Origin: DTU049 sp033809015
GTDB taxonomy: Bacteria > Bacteroidota > Bacteroidia > Bacteroidales > DTU049
Direction: 5' to 3'
Length of the DNA: 14,693 nucleotides
Assembly: GCA_033809015.1 (NCBI GenBank)
Contig: JAPXMM010000056.1
Coordinates: 1-14,693, forward strand
Shown here piece after piece: positions 1-7,824 of this stretch. Position numbers and translations under genes: made by a program. The notes below the pieces were generated by a model, which was not told the origin of the DNA, ran no database searches, and saw only the letters and a program-made list of their open reading frames with translations. How positions within the stretch are numbered: position 1 is the stretch's first letter; the number at the start of each line of letters is the position of its first letter.

Positions 1-150
1 TTACAGAGCTACTTGATGTGGTTTGTGATAATGAATAAGTACTTAAAAGAGTTGATAGATCCAGACATTGGCAGGCTGCTGAACTTGTCATCGCATGATA
101 GGTGGGCGTGGGACAAGTATAGAGAGATAGTTAGCCAAATATATGATTAA
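1..150 (+). CDS. Transposase C-terminal fragment (IS1595-like), cut by window start
   Basis: An open frame runs from base 1 to a TAA at 148-150 and encodes 49 residues beginning LQSYLMWFVIMNKYLKE and ending YREIVSQIYD. It aligns without gaps to the minus-strand fragment at the other end of the window: about 25 of 49 residues are identical by eye, including the MWFV, GRLLNL and DR.AW blocks. That second fragment carries GVATKYL just upstream of the shared part, which I recognise from the C-termini of IS1595-family DDE transposases. The family assignment is from memory of this motif, and the catalytic region is outside the window. Hand-counted GC is about 39%, higher than the neighbouring host genes, consistent with a more recent arrival. 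The IS end was not located; the C-rich stretch at 188-202 could contain it. Confidence 0.65.
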   Translation, partial: LQSYLMWFVIMNKYLKELIDPDIGRLLNLSSHDRWAWDKYREIVSQIYD

Positions 151-350
151 AATACTGTAAAGTATAACAAAAATTTGATATTTCTCGAACCCCAGATTCC
201 CCACCATACTCACCTCTCTACTTTACATTTTATTTCATTAAATCTTTCAATTTTTATACAAATTATTCAAACAATTGAGTTTATTCTTAAAAAATTATTA
301 AATGTTTGGTTATAAATTAAATTTTGAATTTTCATTTTCTATTTTCATTG

Positions 351-358
351 TATTTTTG
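351..358 (+). promoter_or_regulatory. Bacteroidota-type -7 element of the guaB operon promoter
   Basis: TATTTTTG matches the Bacteroidota housekeeping -7 consensus TAnnTTTG exactly and lies 16 bases before the chosen guaB ATG. The nearest upstream TTTG, at 323-326, is 24 bases away, slightly longer than the usual -33/-7 spacing, so the -33 element is uncertain. If it is used, the transcript would have a very short leader. This also supports starting guaB at 375, because an upstream start at 324 would lie before the promoter element. Confidence 0.5.
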
Positions 359-374
359 CATAAATTTATTAATT

Positions 375-1838
375 ATGAATGAAAATAAAATAATAGATGA
401 AGGTATAACCTTTGATGATGTTTTGCTGATGCCTGCATATAGTGAGGTTTTACCCAGAGAAGTCGATACAAGCACTTATTTGACAAAAGATATAAAACTA
501 AATATTCCTTTACTTTCGGCGGCAATGGATACTGTCACAGAAGCTAAGATGGCAATTGCTATGGCTCAGGAAGGTGGCATTGGTGTTATCCACAAAAATT
601 TATCTATTGAAGATCAAGCTCTCGAAGTGAAAAAGGTGAAGCGTGCTGAAAACGGCATGATTATAGATCCTATAACTATTTTTGCCGATAATACTGTCGG
701 TGATGCATTGAAAATAATGTCTGAAAATCACATTGGTGGCATTCCTGTTGTTGAAGCTAATCGTAAATTAATTGGTATAGTAACTAATAGAGATTTACGT
801 TTCGAAAACGACTATTCTAAACTTATCTATGAGGTTATGACTAAAGACAATTTAATCACTGTTAATGAATTTACTGATTTTAATACTGCTGAGGCTATTT
901 TGCAAAAATATAAAATCGAAAAATTACCTGTTATAGATAAAAATGGAGTTTTAATAGGTTTGATCACTTATAAGGACATTATGAAACTACGTGAAAGACC
1001 TAATTCTTGTAAAGATGATTTAGGTAGATTACGTGTAGCTGCTGCTGTAGGAATAACTACTAATACTTTAGAAAGAGTGGAAGCCTTGTTATCTGTTAAT
1101 GCTGATGCTATCGTAGTAGATACTGCTCATGGACAATCGGCTAAGGTTTTGGAAACTATTAAAAAAATTAAATCTACTTTTAAAAATATTCAATTAATAG
1201 CTGGTAATATAGCTACGACTGATGGTGCACAAGCATTAGCAGATGCTGGTGCTGATTGCGTAAAAGTAGGTATTGGACCAGGTTCTATTTGCACTACTAG
1301 AGTAATCGCTGGTGTAGGCGTCCCTCAATTATCAGCTATTATGTATGCATCTTCAGTTTTGAAAGAAAAAGGAATTCCTATTATTGCTGATGGCGGCATT
1401 AGATATACTGGAGATATAGTTAAAGCTTTGGCTGCAGGTGCTAGCAGTGTAATGATAGGTAGTCTCTTTGCTGGTGTAGATGAGGCACCAGGTGAAACTA
1501 TTATTTTAGAAGGTCGTAAATATAAAGTTTATAGAGGCATGGGAAGCATAGAAGCTATGCAGCAAGGTTCCAAAGATAGATATTTTCAAGATATGGAAGA
1601 AGATATTAAAAAACTAGTTCCAGAGGGTATCGTCGGTAGAGTACCTTATAAAGGAAATCTATCAGAAGTAGTCTACCAAATGATCGGTGGGCTGAGATCA
1701 GGCATGGGCTACTGTGGTGCTAAAACTATTGAAAATCTTAGACAAGCTAAATTTATTCATATCTCTAATGCTGGCATCATCGAGTCACATCCGCATGACG
1801 TTACTATCATCAGAGAAGCTCCTAATTATTCTAGGTAA
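375..1838 (+). CDS. guaB: Inosine-5'-monophosphate dehydrogenase
   Basis: GuaB oxidises IMP to XMP with NAD+, the committed cytoplasmic step of GMP synthesis. The 487-residue product has the family's usual length. It opens with FDDVLLMPAYSEVLPREVD, followed by the SAAMDTVTE strand near residues 48-56. A pair of CBS domains, the regulatory insert, spans roughly residues 97-205. The catalytic loop is VKVGIGPGSICTTR, with Cys306 as the nucleophile. The phosphate-binding DGGIRYTGDI is near 339-348, the YRGMGSIEAM loop near 386-395, and the mobile flap with VPYKG near 423-427. The ATG at 375 is chosen over an in-frame start at 324 because family homology begins at MNENKIIDEGITF and the 17 extra codons overlap the promoter. 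It is the first gene of an apparent four-gene operon, 18 bases before the next ORF. All key residues appear present. Confidence 0.97.
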   Translation: MNENKIIDEGITFDDVLLMPAYSEVLPREVDTSTYLTKDIKLNIPLLSAAMDTVTEAKMAIAMAQEGGIGVIHKNLSIEDQALEVKKVKRAENGMIIDPITIFADNTVGDALKIMSENHIGGIPVVEANRKLIGIVTNRDLRFENDYSKLIYEVMTKDNLITVNEFTDFNTAEAILQKYKIEKLPVIDKNGVLIGLITYKDIMKLRERPNSCKDDLGRLRVAAAVGITTNTLERVEALLSVNADAIVVDTAHGQSAKVLETIKKIKSTFKNIQLIAGNIATTDGAQALADAGADCVKVGIGPGSICTTRVIAGVGVPQLSAIMYASSVLKEKGIPIIADGGIRYTGDIVKALAAGASSVMIGSLFAGVDEAPGETIILEGRKYKVYRGMGSIEAMQQGSKDRYFQDMEEDIKKLVPEGIVGRVPYKGNLSEVVYQMIGGLRSGMGYCGAKTIENLRQAKFIHISNAGIIESHPHDVTIIREAPNYSR

Positions 1839-1856
1839 TTAAAAAATTATTTTATT

Positions 1857-3845
1857 ATGAAAAAATATTTAAGTATTGCAATTTTATCAGTTTTATTGTC
1901 CTTAACACTAATCGGACAAAATGATAAAACATTATTAGTAATTGAAAATCAAAAAGTTCCAGTTTCAGAATTTTTGGATATTTATACTAAAAATAACAAA
2001 AATGTAGACTATTCTAAAGCTAGTATTGATGAATATCTGGATTTGTTTATTAATTATAAACTCAAATTAATGGAAATTCAACGTCTAAGTTTAGATACGC
2101 AAAAAAATTTCATTAATGAATTTCAAAAATACAGAGATCAACTAGCTCAATCTTATCTAATTGACAAAAATACTGTAGATAAACTCTTAAATGAAGCTTA
2201 TACTAGAATACAAAATGATGTGAGAGTGAGTCATATTTTGGTTAAACTCTCTCCCTATGCTAATCCTAAAGATACTCTGAAAGCTTATAATAAAGCTTTA
2301 GAAATTAGAAAAAAATTACTTAATGGCGCTGATTTTGCTAAATTAGCTATTGAAATGAGTGATGATAACAGTGCTAGAGACCAAAATACAGCTGATGGTA
2401 GATTGATACCAGGTAATGGCGGAGATTTAGGATATTTTAATGTTTTTAACATGTTGTATGAATTTGAAACCGCTGCTTACAATTTAAATGTAGGTGAAAT
2501 ATCTCTCCCAGTAAGAACTCCAGTAGGTTATCATATTATCAAACTGACGGAAAAGCATCCAGCTATTTATAGATTTAAAATTGCTCATATTCTTTTAATG
2601 TATCCTCCTAATGCAACTGCTCAAGACAAAGAATCTATTAAAGCAAAAGCTGATAGCATTTATAAAGAAATTTTGCGTGGTGCAGATTTTGCTGAGTTAG
2701 CAAGTCTACATAGTGAAGATAAAGGTTCTGCTAATAAAGGTGGCGAATTGCCTTGGCTCACTCCTTTTAGGTTAGTACCTTCTTTTGTGCAACCTATTTA
2801 CAATCATAAACCTGGTGATTATATTCCTCCGGTAGAAACTTTTTATGGCTGGCATATTATTAAGTTGATAGATAAACAATCTCCACCTGAATTTGCTTCA
2901 GTGAAACAAGAATTATTAACCAAATTATATAAAGACTCTCGTTATCTATTAGCTCAGAAAAAAATAGCTGATAGCCTAAAACATGTATATAAAATTCAAT
3001 ATGATAAAAAATCACTCGTAAATATTGCTAAATCTATAAATAAAGATTCTTTAATAAAACGATCTTTTAAGGAATCTCAAATTCCAAATTTAGATAATAT
3101 TTTAGTAAAAATAGATGATCATCCTATTTATATTAAAGATTTCGCTAATTATATCAAAAAAAATCAAAGCTTATTTACTAATACTGATGATATTCAAATA
3201 TTTGTTAATAAAATGTTTGATAATTTTTTAAATGATAAAATTATAGAAATAGAAAAAGAAAATTTAGAAAAAAAGAATCCTAAATTTGCTGCTCAAATTA
3301 ATGATTATAAAGAAGGAATTTTAATTTTTAATCTGATGGACCAAAATGTATGGAGTAAAGCTATGAAGGACACTACTGGCTTAAAAGCTTATTATGAAAC
3401 TATAAAAAATAAATATTTAACTGAAGAAAAGGCTAAAATCGGCATTTTCACAACAAATGATGCTAAAATTGCTCAAAAGGTTCAAAAAACTTTACAAAAA
3501 AATATTCAAAAATCTCAATTTAATCCAAATTTGATTTTATCTAAAATTAATAAAAAAAGCAATGTGGTAAGTTATGATTCTATGGTAATAGAAACTAAAA
3601 AATTAGCTGATATTGGGTTAGAAAAAACTGTAAATGCTATATTATCAAAAGAAAATAATAATTCTTACGAAATATATTGGTTACAAGATATCATCGCGCC
3701 ACAACCTAAAAGTTTAGACGAAGTAAGAGGTTTAGTAATATCTGAATATCAGACATATTTAGAGAAACAATGGATAAATGAATTGAGAACTAGATATCAT
3801 TGGCAAGTGAATGATGAAGTTCTAAAATCTTTATATAAAAATTAA
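1857..3845 (+). CDS. Exported peptidyl-prolyl isomerase with two PPIC domains (SurA/PrsA-like)
   Basis: This is a 662-residue periplasmic foldase of the parvulin/SurA type. A Sec signal peptide occupies residues 1-20 (MKKYLSIAILSVLLSLTLIG). An N-terminal helical chaperone-like region at about 25-118 is followed by two parvulin domains. The first, at about 121-234, contains RVSHILVK, GADFAKLA, GGDLGYF and GYHIIKL. The second, at about 241-342, contains KIAHILL, GADFAELASLHSED, GGELPW and GWHIIKL. The remaining 300 residues form a lysine-rich helical extension; a segment near residue 413 (ILVKIDDHPIYIKDF) resembles the start of another SurA-like N-domain. The substrates are probably outer-membrane proteins, by family analogy. 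Its stop codon is 2 bases before the next SurA-like gene, so the two are almost certainly co-expressed. It is not orthologous to E. coli SurA domain for domain, so no symbol is given. Confidence 0.88.
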   Translation: MKKYLSIAILSVLLSLTLIGQNDKTLLVIENQKVPVSEFLDIYTKNNKNVDYSKASIDEYLDLFINYKLKLMEIQRLSLDTQKNFINEFQKYRDQLAQSYLIDKNTVDKLLNEAYTRIQNDVRVSHILVKLSPYANPKDTLKAYNKALEIRKKLLNGADFAKLAIEMSDDNSARDQNTADGRLIPGNGGDLGYFNVFNMLYEFETAAYNLNVGEISLPVRTPVGYHIIKLTEKHPAIYRFKIAHILLMYPPNATAQDKESIKAKADSIYKEILRGADFAELASLHSEDKGSANKGGELPWLTPFRLVPSFVQPIYNHKPGDYIPPVETFYGWHIIKLIDKQSPPEFASVKQELLTKLYKDSRYLLAQKKIADSLKHVYKIQYDKKSLVNIAKSINKDSLIKRSFKESQIPNLDNILVKIDDHPIYIKDFANYIKKNQSLFTNTDDIQIFVNKMFDNFLNDKIIEIEKENLEKKNPKFAAQINDYKEGILIFNLMDQNVWSKAMKDTTGLKAYYETIKNKYLTEEKAKIGIFTTNDAKIAQKVQKTLQKNIQKSQFNPNLILSKINKKSNVVSYDSMVIETKKLADIGLEKTVNAILSKENNNSYEIYWLQDIIAPQPKSLDEVRGLVISEYQTYLEKQWINELRTRYHWQVNDEVLKSLYKN

Positions 3846-3847
3846 TA

Positions 3848-5212
3848 ATGAGAAAAATATTTTTACTTACAATTTCCATATTGTTCTTTTCATCTATTCT
3901 GCTCTCTCAGAGTACACCACCTCAAATATTAGATAAAATCATAGCTATTGTAGGCAATAAGATTATATTAAAAAGTGAGCTAGATATGCAAATACAACAA
4001 TTGATGATATCTGGTACTCTCGATAATACTATAAAAACTGACGAGATACAATGCGAAATATTAGAAGATATGCTTTTGCAGAAACTCCTTCTGATGCAGG
4101 CAGAGATAGATTCTGTGGAAGTATCTGATGACCAAATAAATAATGAGTTAGATAGAAGGATTAGATATTTCACCTTGATGTTTGGTAATGTTCAAGAATT
4201 AGAAAAATATTATAAAAAAAGTATTTTAGAACTAAAAGAAGAACTTCGTGAACCATTAAAAGAGCAATTACTAATTACTACTATGCACGATAAACTTGTT
4301 TCTAACGTTACTGTGACACCGAGCGAAGTAGAAAAATATTATAAAAAAATGCCATCAGATTCTATACCCATCATCCCAGCACAATGGGAGATTGGCGTAA
4401 TAGCTATAGCACCTTCTCTTACTCAGGAAGAAAACAATTTGTTAATTTCTAAATTACAAGATATAAAAAAAAGAATTAATAATGAATCTGATTTCGAGGT
4501 GATGGCTAGGCTATATAGCGAAGATCCTGCTACAGCCAAAAATGGTGGTGAGACAGGCTATTTTACAAAAGGAGTTATGGAGCCTACATTTGAAAATGCT
4601 GCTTTTTCTCTTACTAAACCAGGCGAAATATCACCTATCATTGAAACTTCATATGGATATCATATTGTGCAATTAATTGATAGGAAAGGTGAGCAAGTAA
4701 ATGTGAGACATATATTAGTTCGCAAACAACCATCAAATGCAACAATCCAACAAGCTAAGCAAAAAGCAGACAGTGTTTATAATTTATTAATTAACAATGA
4801 AATAAATTTTGCTGATGTTGCAAAAAAAATGTCTAAACTAGAAGGAGATTTAACACAAGGAGGAATGATTTTATCAGCTAATGGAGGCTTTACTCTAACT
4901 ACTAATGAAATAGATCCCAAATATTTACCTATATTAGATACAATGAAAAATTCTAAATTTTCTAAACCTTTTCTATACATGGAAAGTGATGGCACTCCTA
5001 CCTACAGAATATTATGGTTAAAAAATTATATACCACCACATAAAGCTTCCTTGAAAACTGATTATTACCTAATACAATTAAAAGCACTAGAAAAGAAAAA
5101 AAATCAAGCCTTAGCTAAATGGGCAAATGAGAGATTGCAAGAAGTTTATGTGAAAATAGATGAAGATTATCAAGGTTGCGATTTTAAATATCCATGGATA
5201 AAAAAACATTAA
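3848..5212 (+). CDS. surA: SurA-like periplasmic chaperone / peptidyl-prolyl isomerase
   Basis: The product has 454 residues, close to SurA's usual 430-460. A signal peptide covers residues 1-20 (MRKIFLLTISILFFSSILLS). It is followed by the classical SurA N-domain opening ILDKIIAIVGNKIILKSELDMQI at 27-49 and a helical N-domain to about 165. The first parvulin domain (about 178-278) contains SDFEVMARLYSEDPATAKNGGETGYF and SYGYHIVQLIDRK. The second (about 285-395) starts with VNVRHILVRKQPS and keeps FADVAKKMS and GG, but ends less canonically with TYRILWLKNY, so it may be inactive. By homology it escorts outer-membrane beta-barrel proteins through the periplasm. It lies 2 bases after the preceding PPIC gene and 3 bases before moxR. 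The surA symbol is by resemblance; orthology within the Bacteroidota is not proven. Confidence 0.85.
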   Translation: MRKIFLLTISILFFSSILLSQSTPPQILDKIIAIVGNKIILKSELDMQIQQLMISGTLDNTIKTDEIQCEILEDMLLQKLLLMQAEIDSVEVSDDQINNELDRRIRYFTLMFGNVQELEKYYKKSILELKEELREPLKEQLLITTMHDKLVSNVTVTPSEVEKYYKKMPSDSIPIIPAQWEIGVIAIAPSLTQEENNLLISKLQDIKKRINNESDFEVMARLYSEDPATAKNGGETGYFTKGVMEPTFENAAFSLTKPGEISPIIETSYGYHIVQLIDRKGEQVNVRHILVRKQPSNATIQQAKQKADSVYNLLINNEINFADVAKKMSKLEGDLTQGGMILSANGGFTLTTNEIDPKYLPILDTMKNSKFSKPFLYMESDGTPTYRILWLKNYIPPHKASLKTDYYLIQLKALEKKKNQALAKWANERLQEVYVKIDEDYQGCDFKYPWIKKH

Positions 5213-5215
5213 TGT

Positions 5216-6220
5216 ATGAAATTTAATAGTGATACTGAAGCTGCTAAAAATTTAGTAGAATTTTATGAGAATTTAAAACAAGAAACTGCAAAAGTCATTG
5301 TAGGTCAAGAAGATGTGATAGATAAACTTTTGATTTCCTTATTCACACAGAACCATGCTTTATTAATTGGTGTACCTGGCTTAGCAAAAACACTTTTGAT
5401 AACTACTATTTCACAAATATTAGGTTTATCTTTTAATAGAATACAATTTACACCAGACCTGATGCCTTCAGACATCCTAGGTACAGAAATCCTTGATGAG
5501 CACAAAAATTTTCATTTTAATAAAGGACCAATTTTCGCAAATATAATTTTAGCAGATGAAATCAATAGAACTCCTCCTAAAACACAATCTGCACTTTTGG
5601 AAGCTATGCAAGAGAGATCAGTATCTATTGCTGGTAATACTTTCCAACTAGATCGTCCTTTTTTTGTATTAGCTACTCAGAATCCTATTGAACAAGAAGG
5701 TACATATCCTTTACCAGAAGCTCAACTAGATAGATTCATGTTTTCTATTTGGCTAGATTATCCGACTATTGATGAAGAGATAGAAATTGTAAAAAGGACA
5801 ACTTTCGTTGATATGCCTACTGTGAATAATATCATTGATAAAGAAACTCTGCTAGAATATCAAAAATTGGTAAGAAAAATTAATGTCCCAGATCATGTTT
5901 ATCAATTTGCAGTGCAGATAACAGCAAAAACTCGTCCTGTATATTCAGATTGTCATCCAATGGCAAAAGAATATGTTGCTTGGGGTGGTGGTCCTAGATC
6001 TAGTCAATTTATGATTTTAGGTGCTAAATGTCATGCACTACTTAATGGTAAATTCGCTCCAGATAACGAAGATGTGATAGCAGTAGCTGATAGCGTTTTT
6101 AGGCATAGATTAGTCCTTAACTATAGAGCAGAAGCTGAGGGAATAAGCAATGTAGATATTATTCATGAAATTATCAAAGATATAGAAAAAAATAATTTTA
6201 AAATTTTATTAGGCGTTTAG
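5216..6220 (+). CDS. moxR: MoxR-family AAA+ ATPase
   Basis: The product has 334 residues, the full family length, and is cytoplasmic. It is an AAA_3 ATPase with Walker A GVPGLAKT (residues 52-59), Walker B ILADEINR (111-118) and the invariant TPPKTQSALLEAMQE that follows it. Sensor 1 is in ATQNPIEQEGTYPLPEAQLDRF, with Asn156. A C-terminal lid domain contains GPRSSQ and HRLVLNY. MoxR proteins act as chaperone-like ATPases in maturation of metal-binding or surface complexes, usually next to a DUF58/VWA-domain partner. No such partner follows here: the next gene is convergent after 179 bases. It begins 3 bases after the surA-like stop, which argues for operon membership. The last codons and the stop (tta ggc gtt tag) lie inside a sequence repeated at 10989, so its C-terminus may have been recruited from a repeat. 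Confidence 0.92.
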   Translation: MKFNSDTEAAKNLVEFYENLKQETAKVIVGQEDVIDKLLISLFTQNHALLIGVPGLAKTLLITTISQILGLSFNRIQFTPDLMPSDILGTEILDEHKNFHFNKGPIFANIILADEINRTPPKTQSALLEAMQERSVSIAGNTFQLDRPFFVLATQNPIEQEGTYPLPEAQLDRFMFSIWLDYPTIDEEIEIVKRTTFVDMPTVNNIIDKETLLEYQKLVRKINVPDHVYQFAVQITAKTRPVYSDCHPMAKEYVAWGGGPRSSQFMILGAKCHALLNGKFAPDNEDVIAVADSVFRHRLVLNYRAEAEGISNVDIIHEIIKDIEKNNFKILLGV

Positions 6221-6276
6221 ATAATAAAGTTTATCAAATCATTTACCCAGCTGAGATCTTTCTTTGTATGGCTGGG
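6211..6276. repeat. Dispersed repeat copy overlapping the moxR stop, with a small hairpin
   Basis: Bases 6229-6270 align to 11473-11513 with only a few mismatches and small indels; the shared core contains TTTATCAAATCATTT, CCCAGC and GAGAT. Bases 6211-6227 (AGGCGTTTAGATAATAA) recur exactly at 10989-11005, and this block includes the moxR stop codon. The copy also forms a local stem, CCCAGC at 6246-6251 with GCTGGG at 6271-6276, around a 19-base loop. No T tract follows on either strand, so it is not a clear intrinsic terminator, although it sits between convergent genes. Its function is unknown. Confidence 0.6.
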
Positions 6277-6397
6277 AAAGAAATTTATAAGAAAATTTTA
6301 TTAAATATCAATTACTCTCTTATGAAATATGGCTATTACAGATATATTTACTATAATAATTTTTAGTTATTTTATCAAGTAACAAATTCAATGTATT

Positions 6398-6414
6398 AAT
6401 TAATTGCTATTTTT
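6398..6414. repeat. 17-base direct repeat, copy 1 (3' end of hydrolase gene)
   Basis: The sequence AATTAATTGCTATTTTT occurs here and again at 7808-7824, exactly 1410 bases apart. This copy contains the last codons and stop of the hydrolase gene (minus strand). The match breaks on both sides (G versus T after it, T versus A before it). The two copies bracket the hydrolase reading frame almost exactly. Confidence 0.6.
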
Positions 6415-7806
6415 GTGTATCCAGTCTATGATAGTTTTTATTACATCTTCTCTCATAGTTTCTTCGATCAAGGCATATTCTTCTGCAGAGCCTGTATTTG
6501 CATGCTGAAAAAGATGATTTAGCCCTTCAAAGGTCATAGATTCTACTACGCAATTTTTTTTCTTACATAGAGCAATTTGCTTAAACATTTCATCATTTTC
6601 TATAGCTGGCACTTGCACATCTTTACTGCCAAAAAGAGCTAGAGTATTACATTTTAAATTTTTTAAATAATCGGATGGATCGATACTTATAAATGTTTTC
6701 ATCCATGGATTATTATAGGAGAAAATTAATTGATTGATTAATGATTTGTTGATATTATATTTACTCAGAAGTGAGCTATCGATACTGTTAAAATTTTCAT
6801 TAAACAAACTATCTAAAATATTTTGCCACTTATCATTAGTTTTAGTTTTAATGATTTGCAGAGCTTGCAAATTAAAATTATAATATGCATCAGTTATTAG
6901 TGTAGGCACTCCATAGAGCTCCATCATCTTTTTTGATTGCAGAGCAAGTAATTGATCACATGGTATAGTAACGCCTGCTAGTGCTATAGCAAATTTTAAA
7001 TTCTTTTCATTACTAGCTAGATAGAATGCTATTATCCCGCCTTCGCTATGACCTATTACGCCAATATTATTTTTATCTACAAAAGGTTGATTTTTTAACC
7101 AATTAATAGCGGCTCTAGCATCATTAGCGAAATCAAAAGTCGTAGCTGTAGCGAAATTGCCTTCAGATTTATAAACACCTCTATCATCATATCTCAATAC
7201 TACTATGTCTGCTTTAGTAAGTCTATCAGCTATCAAAGCAAAAGGTTTGTGCAGAGCTATGCTTTCATCTCTATCCTGTGGACCACTACCAGATATTAGC
7301 ACTACGGCTGGATGTTTGGAATTGCTGTCTGGTAGAGTAATAGTACCAGCTAGCTTGATTTTATCTTGTTTATTATAAAATTCTATATCCTTTGAAATAT
7401 ATGGAAATGGAGGTAAGGGATTTTGTGGTCTATTAAATGAAAAAGTATCTGACTCAGCAATTCTATGTAATGATAATGGCAAACTCATCCCCGATTGATA
7501 CCAGTTACCTATGATACTATCATCATCTATTATTTTTCCATTATATTTTGCTGCAAAATTGCTAATATTAATTTTAATACTGTCCTCTGCCACCGAAATT
7601 TTATTAATTTTTAATCTTATTAACATTTGCTGTGGAACAGTTAGATATGCTATATAACTATTCTTGCTATTGTCATAAGAAAAGCCAAATTGCAAGTCGA
7701 TTTTTTGCAATTCATTTTTTAACTGCCCTTGCCAGAAACCTTGTATGTTTTGTGCAGTTAGTGTTAAATTAATAATTAGATAAAATATATAAATTATTTT
7801 CTTCAT
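6400..7806 (-). CDS. Secreted alpha/beta hydrolase (esterase/peptidase S33-like fold)
   Basis: The product has 468 residues. A signal peptide at 1-19 (MKKIIYIFYLIINLTLTAQ) indicates export. Residues 20-120 form a beta-rich N-terminal region (GFWQGQL..., then GNWYQSGMSLPLSL) typical of Bacteroidota esterases that open with a lipocalin-like or DUF3887-like segment. The alpha/beta hydrolase domain covers about 140-465. The nucleophile elbow is GHSEGG with Ser254, the oxyanion-region strand is VVLISGSGPQDRDES, and VLRYDDRGVYKSEG follows. The acid is Asp396 in LFGSKDVQVP and the base is His431 in FEGLNHLFQHA, so the triad is complete. The substrate cannot be read from sequence; an ester or short peptide is plausible. 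It starts 10 bases after the phosphate transporter stop on the same strand, so it is probably co-transcribed. A perfect 17-base direct repeat flanks the gene on both sides. Confidence 0.85.
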   Translation of the reverse strand: MKKIIYIFYLIINLTLTAQNIQGFWQGQLKNELQKIDLQFGFSYDNSKNSYIAYLTVPQQMLIRLKINKISVAEDSIKINISNFAAKYNGKIIDDDSIIGNWYQSGMSLPLSLHRIAESDTFSFNRPQNPLPPFPYISKDIEFYNKQDKIKLAGTITLPDSNSKHPAVVLISGSGPQDRDESIALHKPFALIADRLTKADIVVLRYDDRGVYKSEGNFATATTFDFANDARAAINWLKNQPFVDKNNIGVIGHSEGGIIAFYLASNEKNLKFAIALAGVTIPCDQLLALQSKKMMELYGVPTLITDAYYNFNLQALQIIKTKTNDKWQNILDSLFNENFNSIDSSLLSKYNINKSLINQLIFSYNNPWMKTFISIDPSDYLKNLKCNTLALFGSKDVQVPAIENDEMFKQIALCKKKNCVVESMTFEGLNHLFQHANTGSAEEYALIEETMREDVIKTIIDWIHKNSN

Positions 7807-7807
7807 A

Positions 7808-7824
7808 AATTAATTGCTATTTTT
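7808..7824. repeat. 17-base direct repeat, copy 2 (between phosphate transporter and hydrolase)
   Basis: This is an identical copy of the block at 6398-6414. It covers the stop codon of the PiT gene and most of the 10-base gap before the hydrolase start, so it marks the upstream border of the hydrolase gene. Confidence 0.6.

Noticed and set aside
324..374. Upstream in-frame start extending guaB by 17 residues
   Set aside because: The extension is hydrophobic, not part of IMP dehydrogenases, and overlaps the TATTTTTG promoter element; the ATG at 375 matches the family N-terminus.
3922..5505. Minus-strand open frames within surA and moxR (3922-4173, 4777-4995, 5305-5505)
   Set aside because: They lie wholly inside strongly supported genes in other frames and show no recognisable protein features.
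6246..6276. Hairpin as an intrinsic terminator between convergent genes
   Set aside because: The stem is only six base pairs with a 19-base loop and no T tract follows on either strand.
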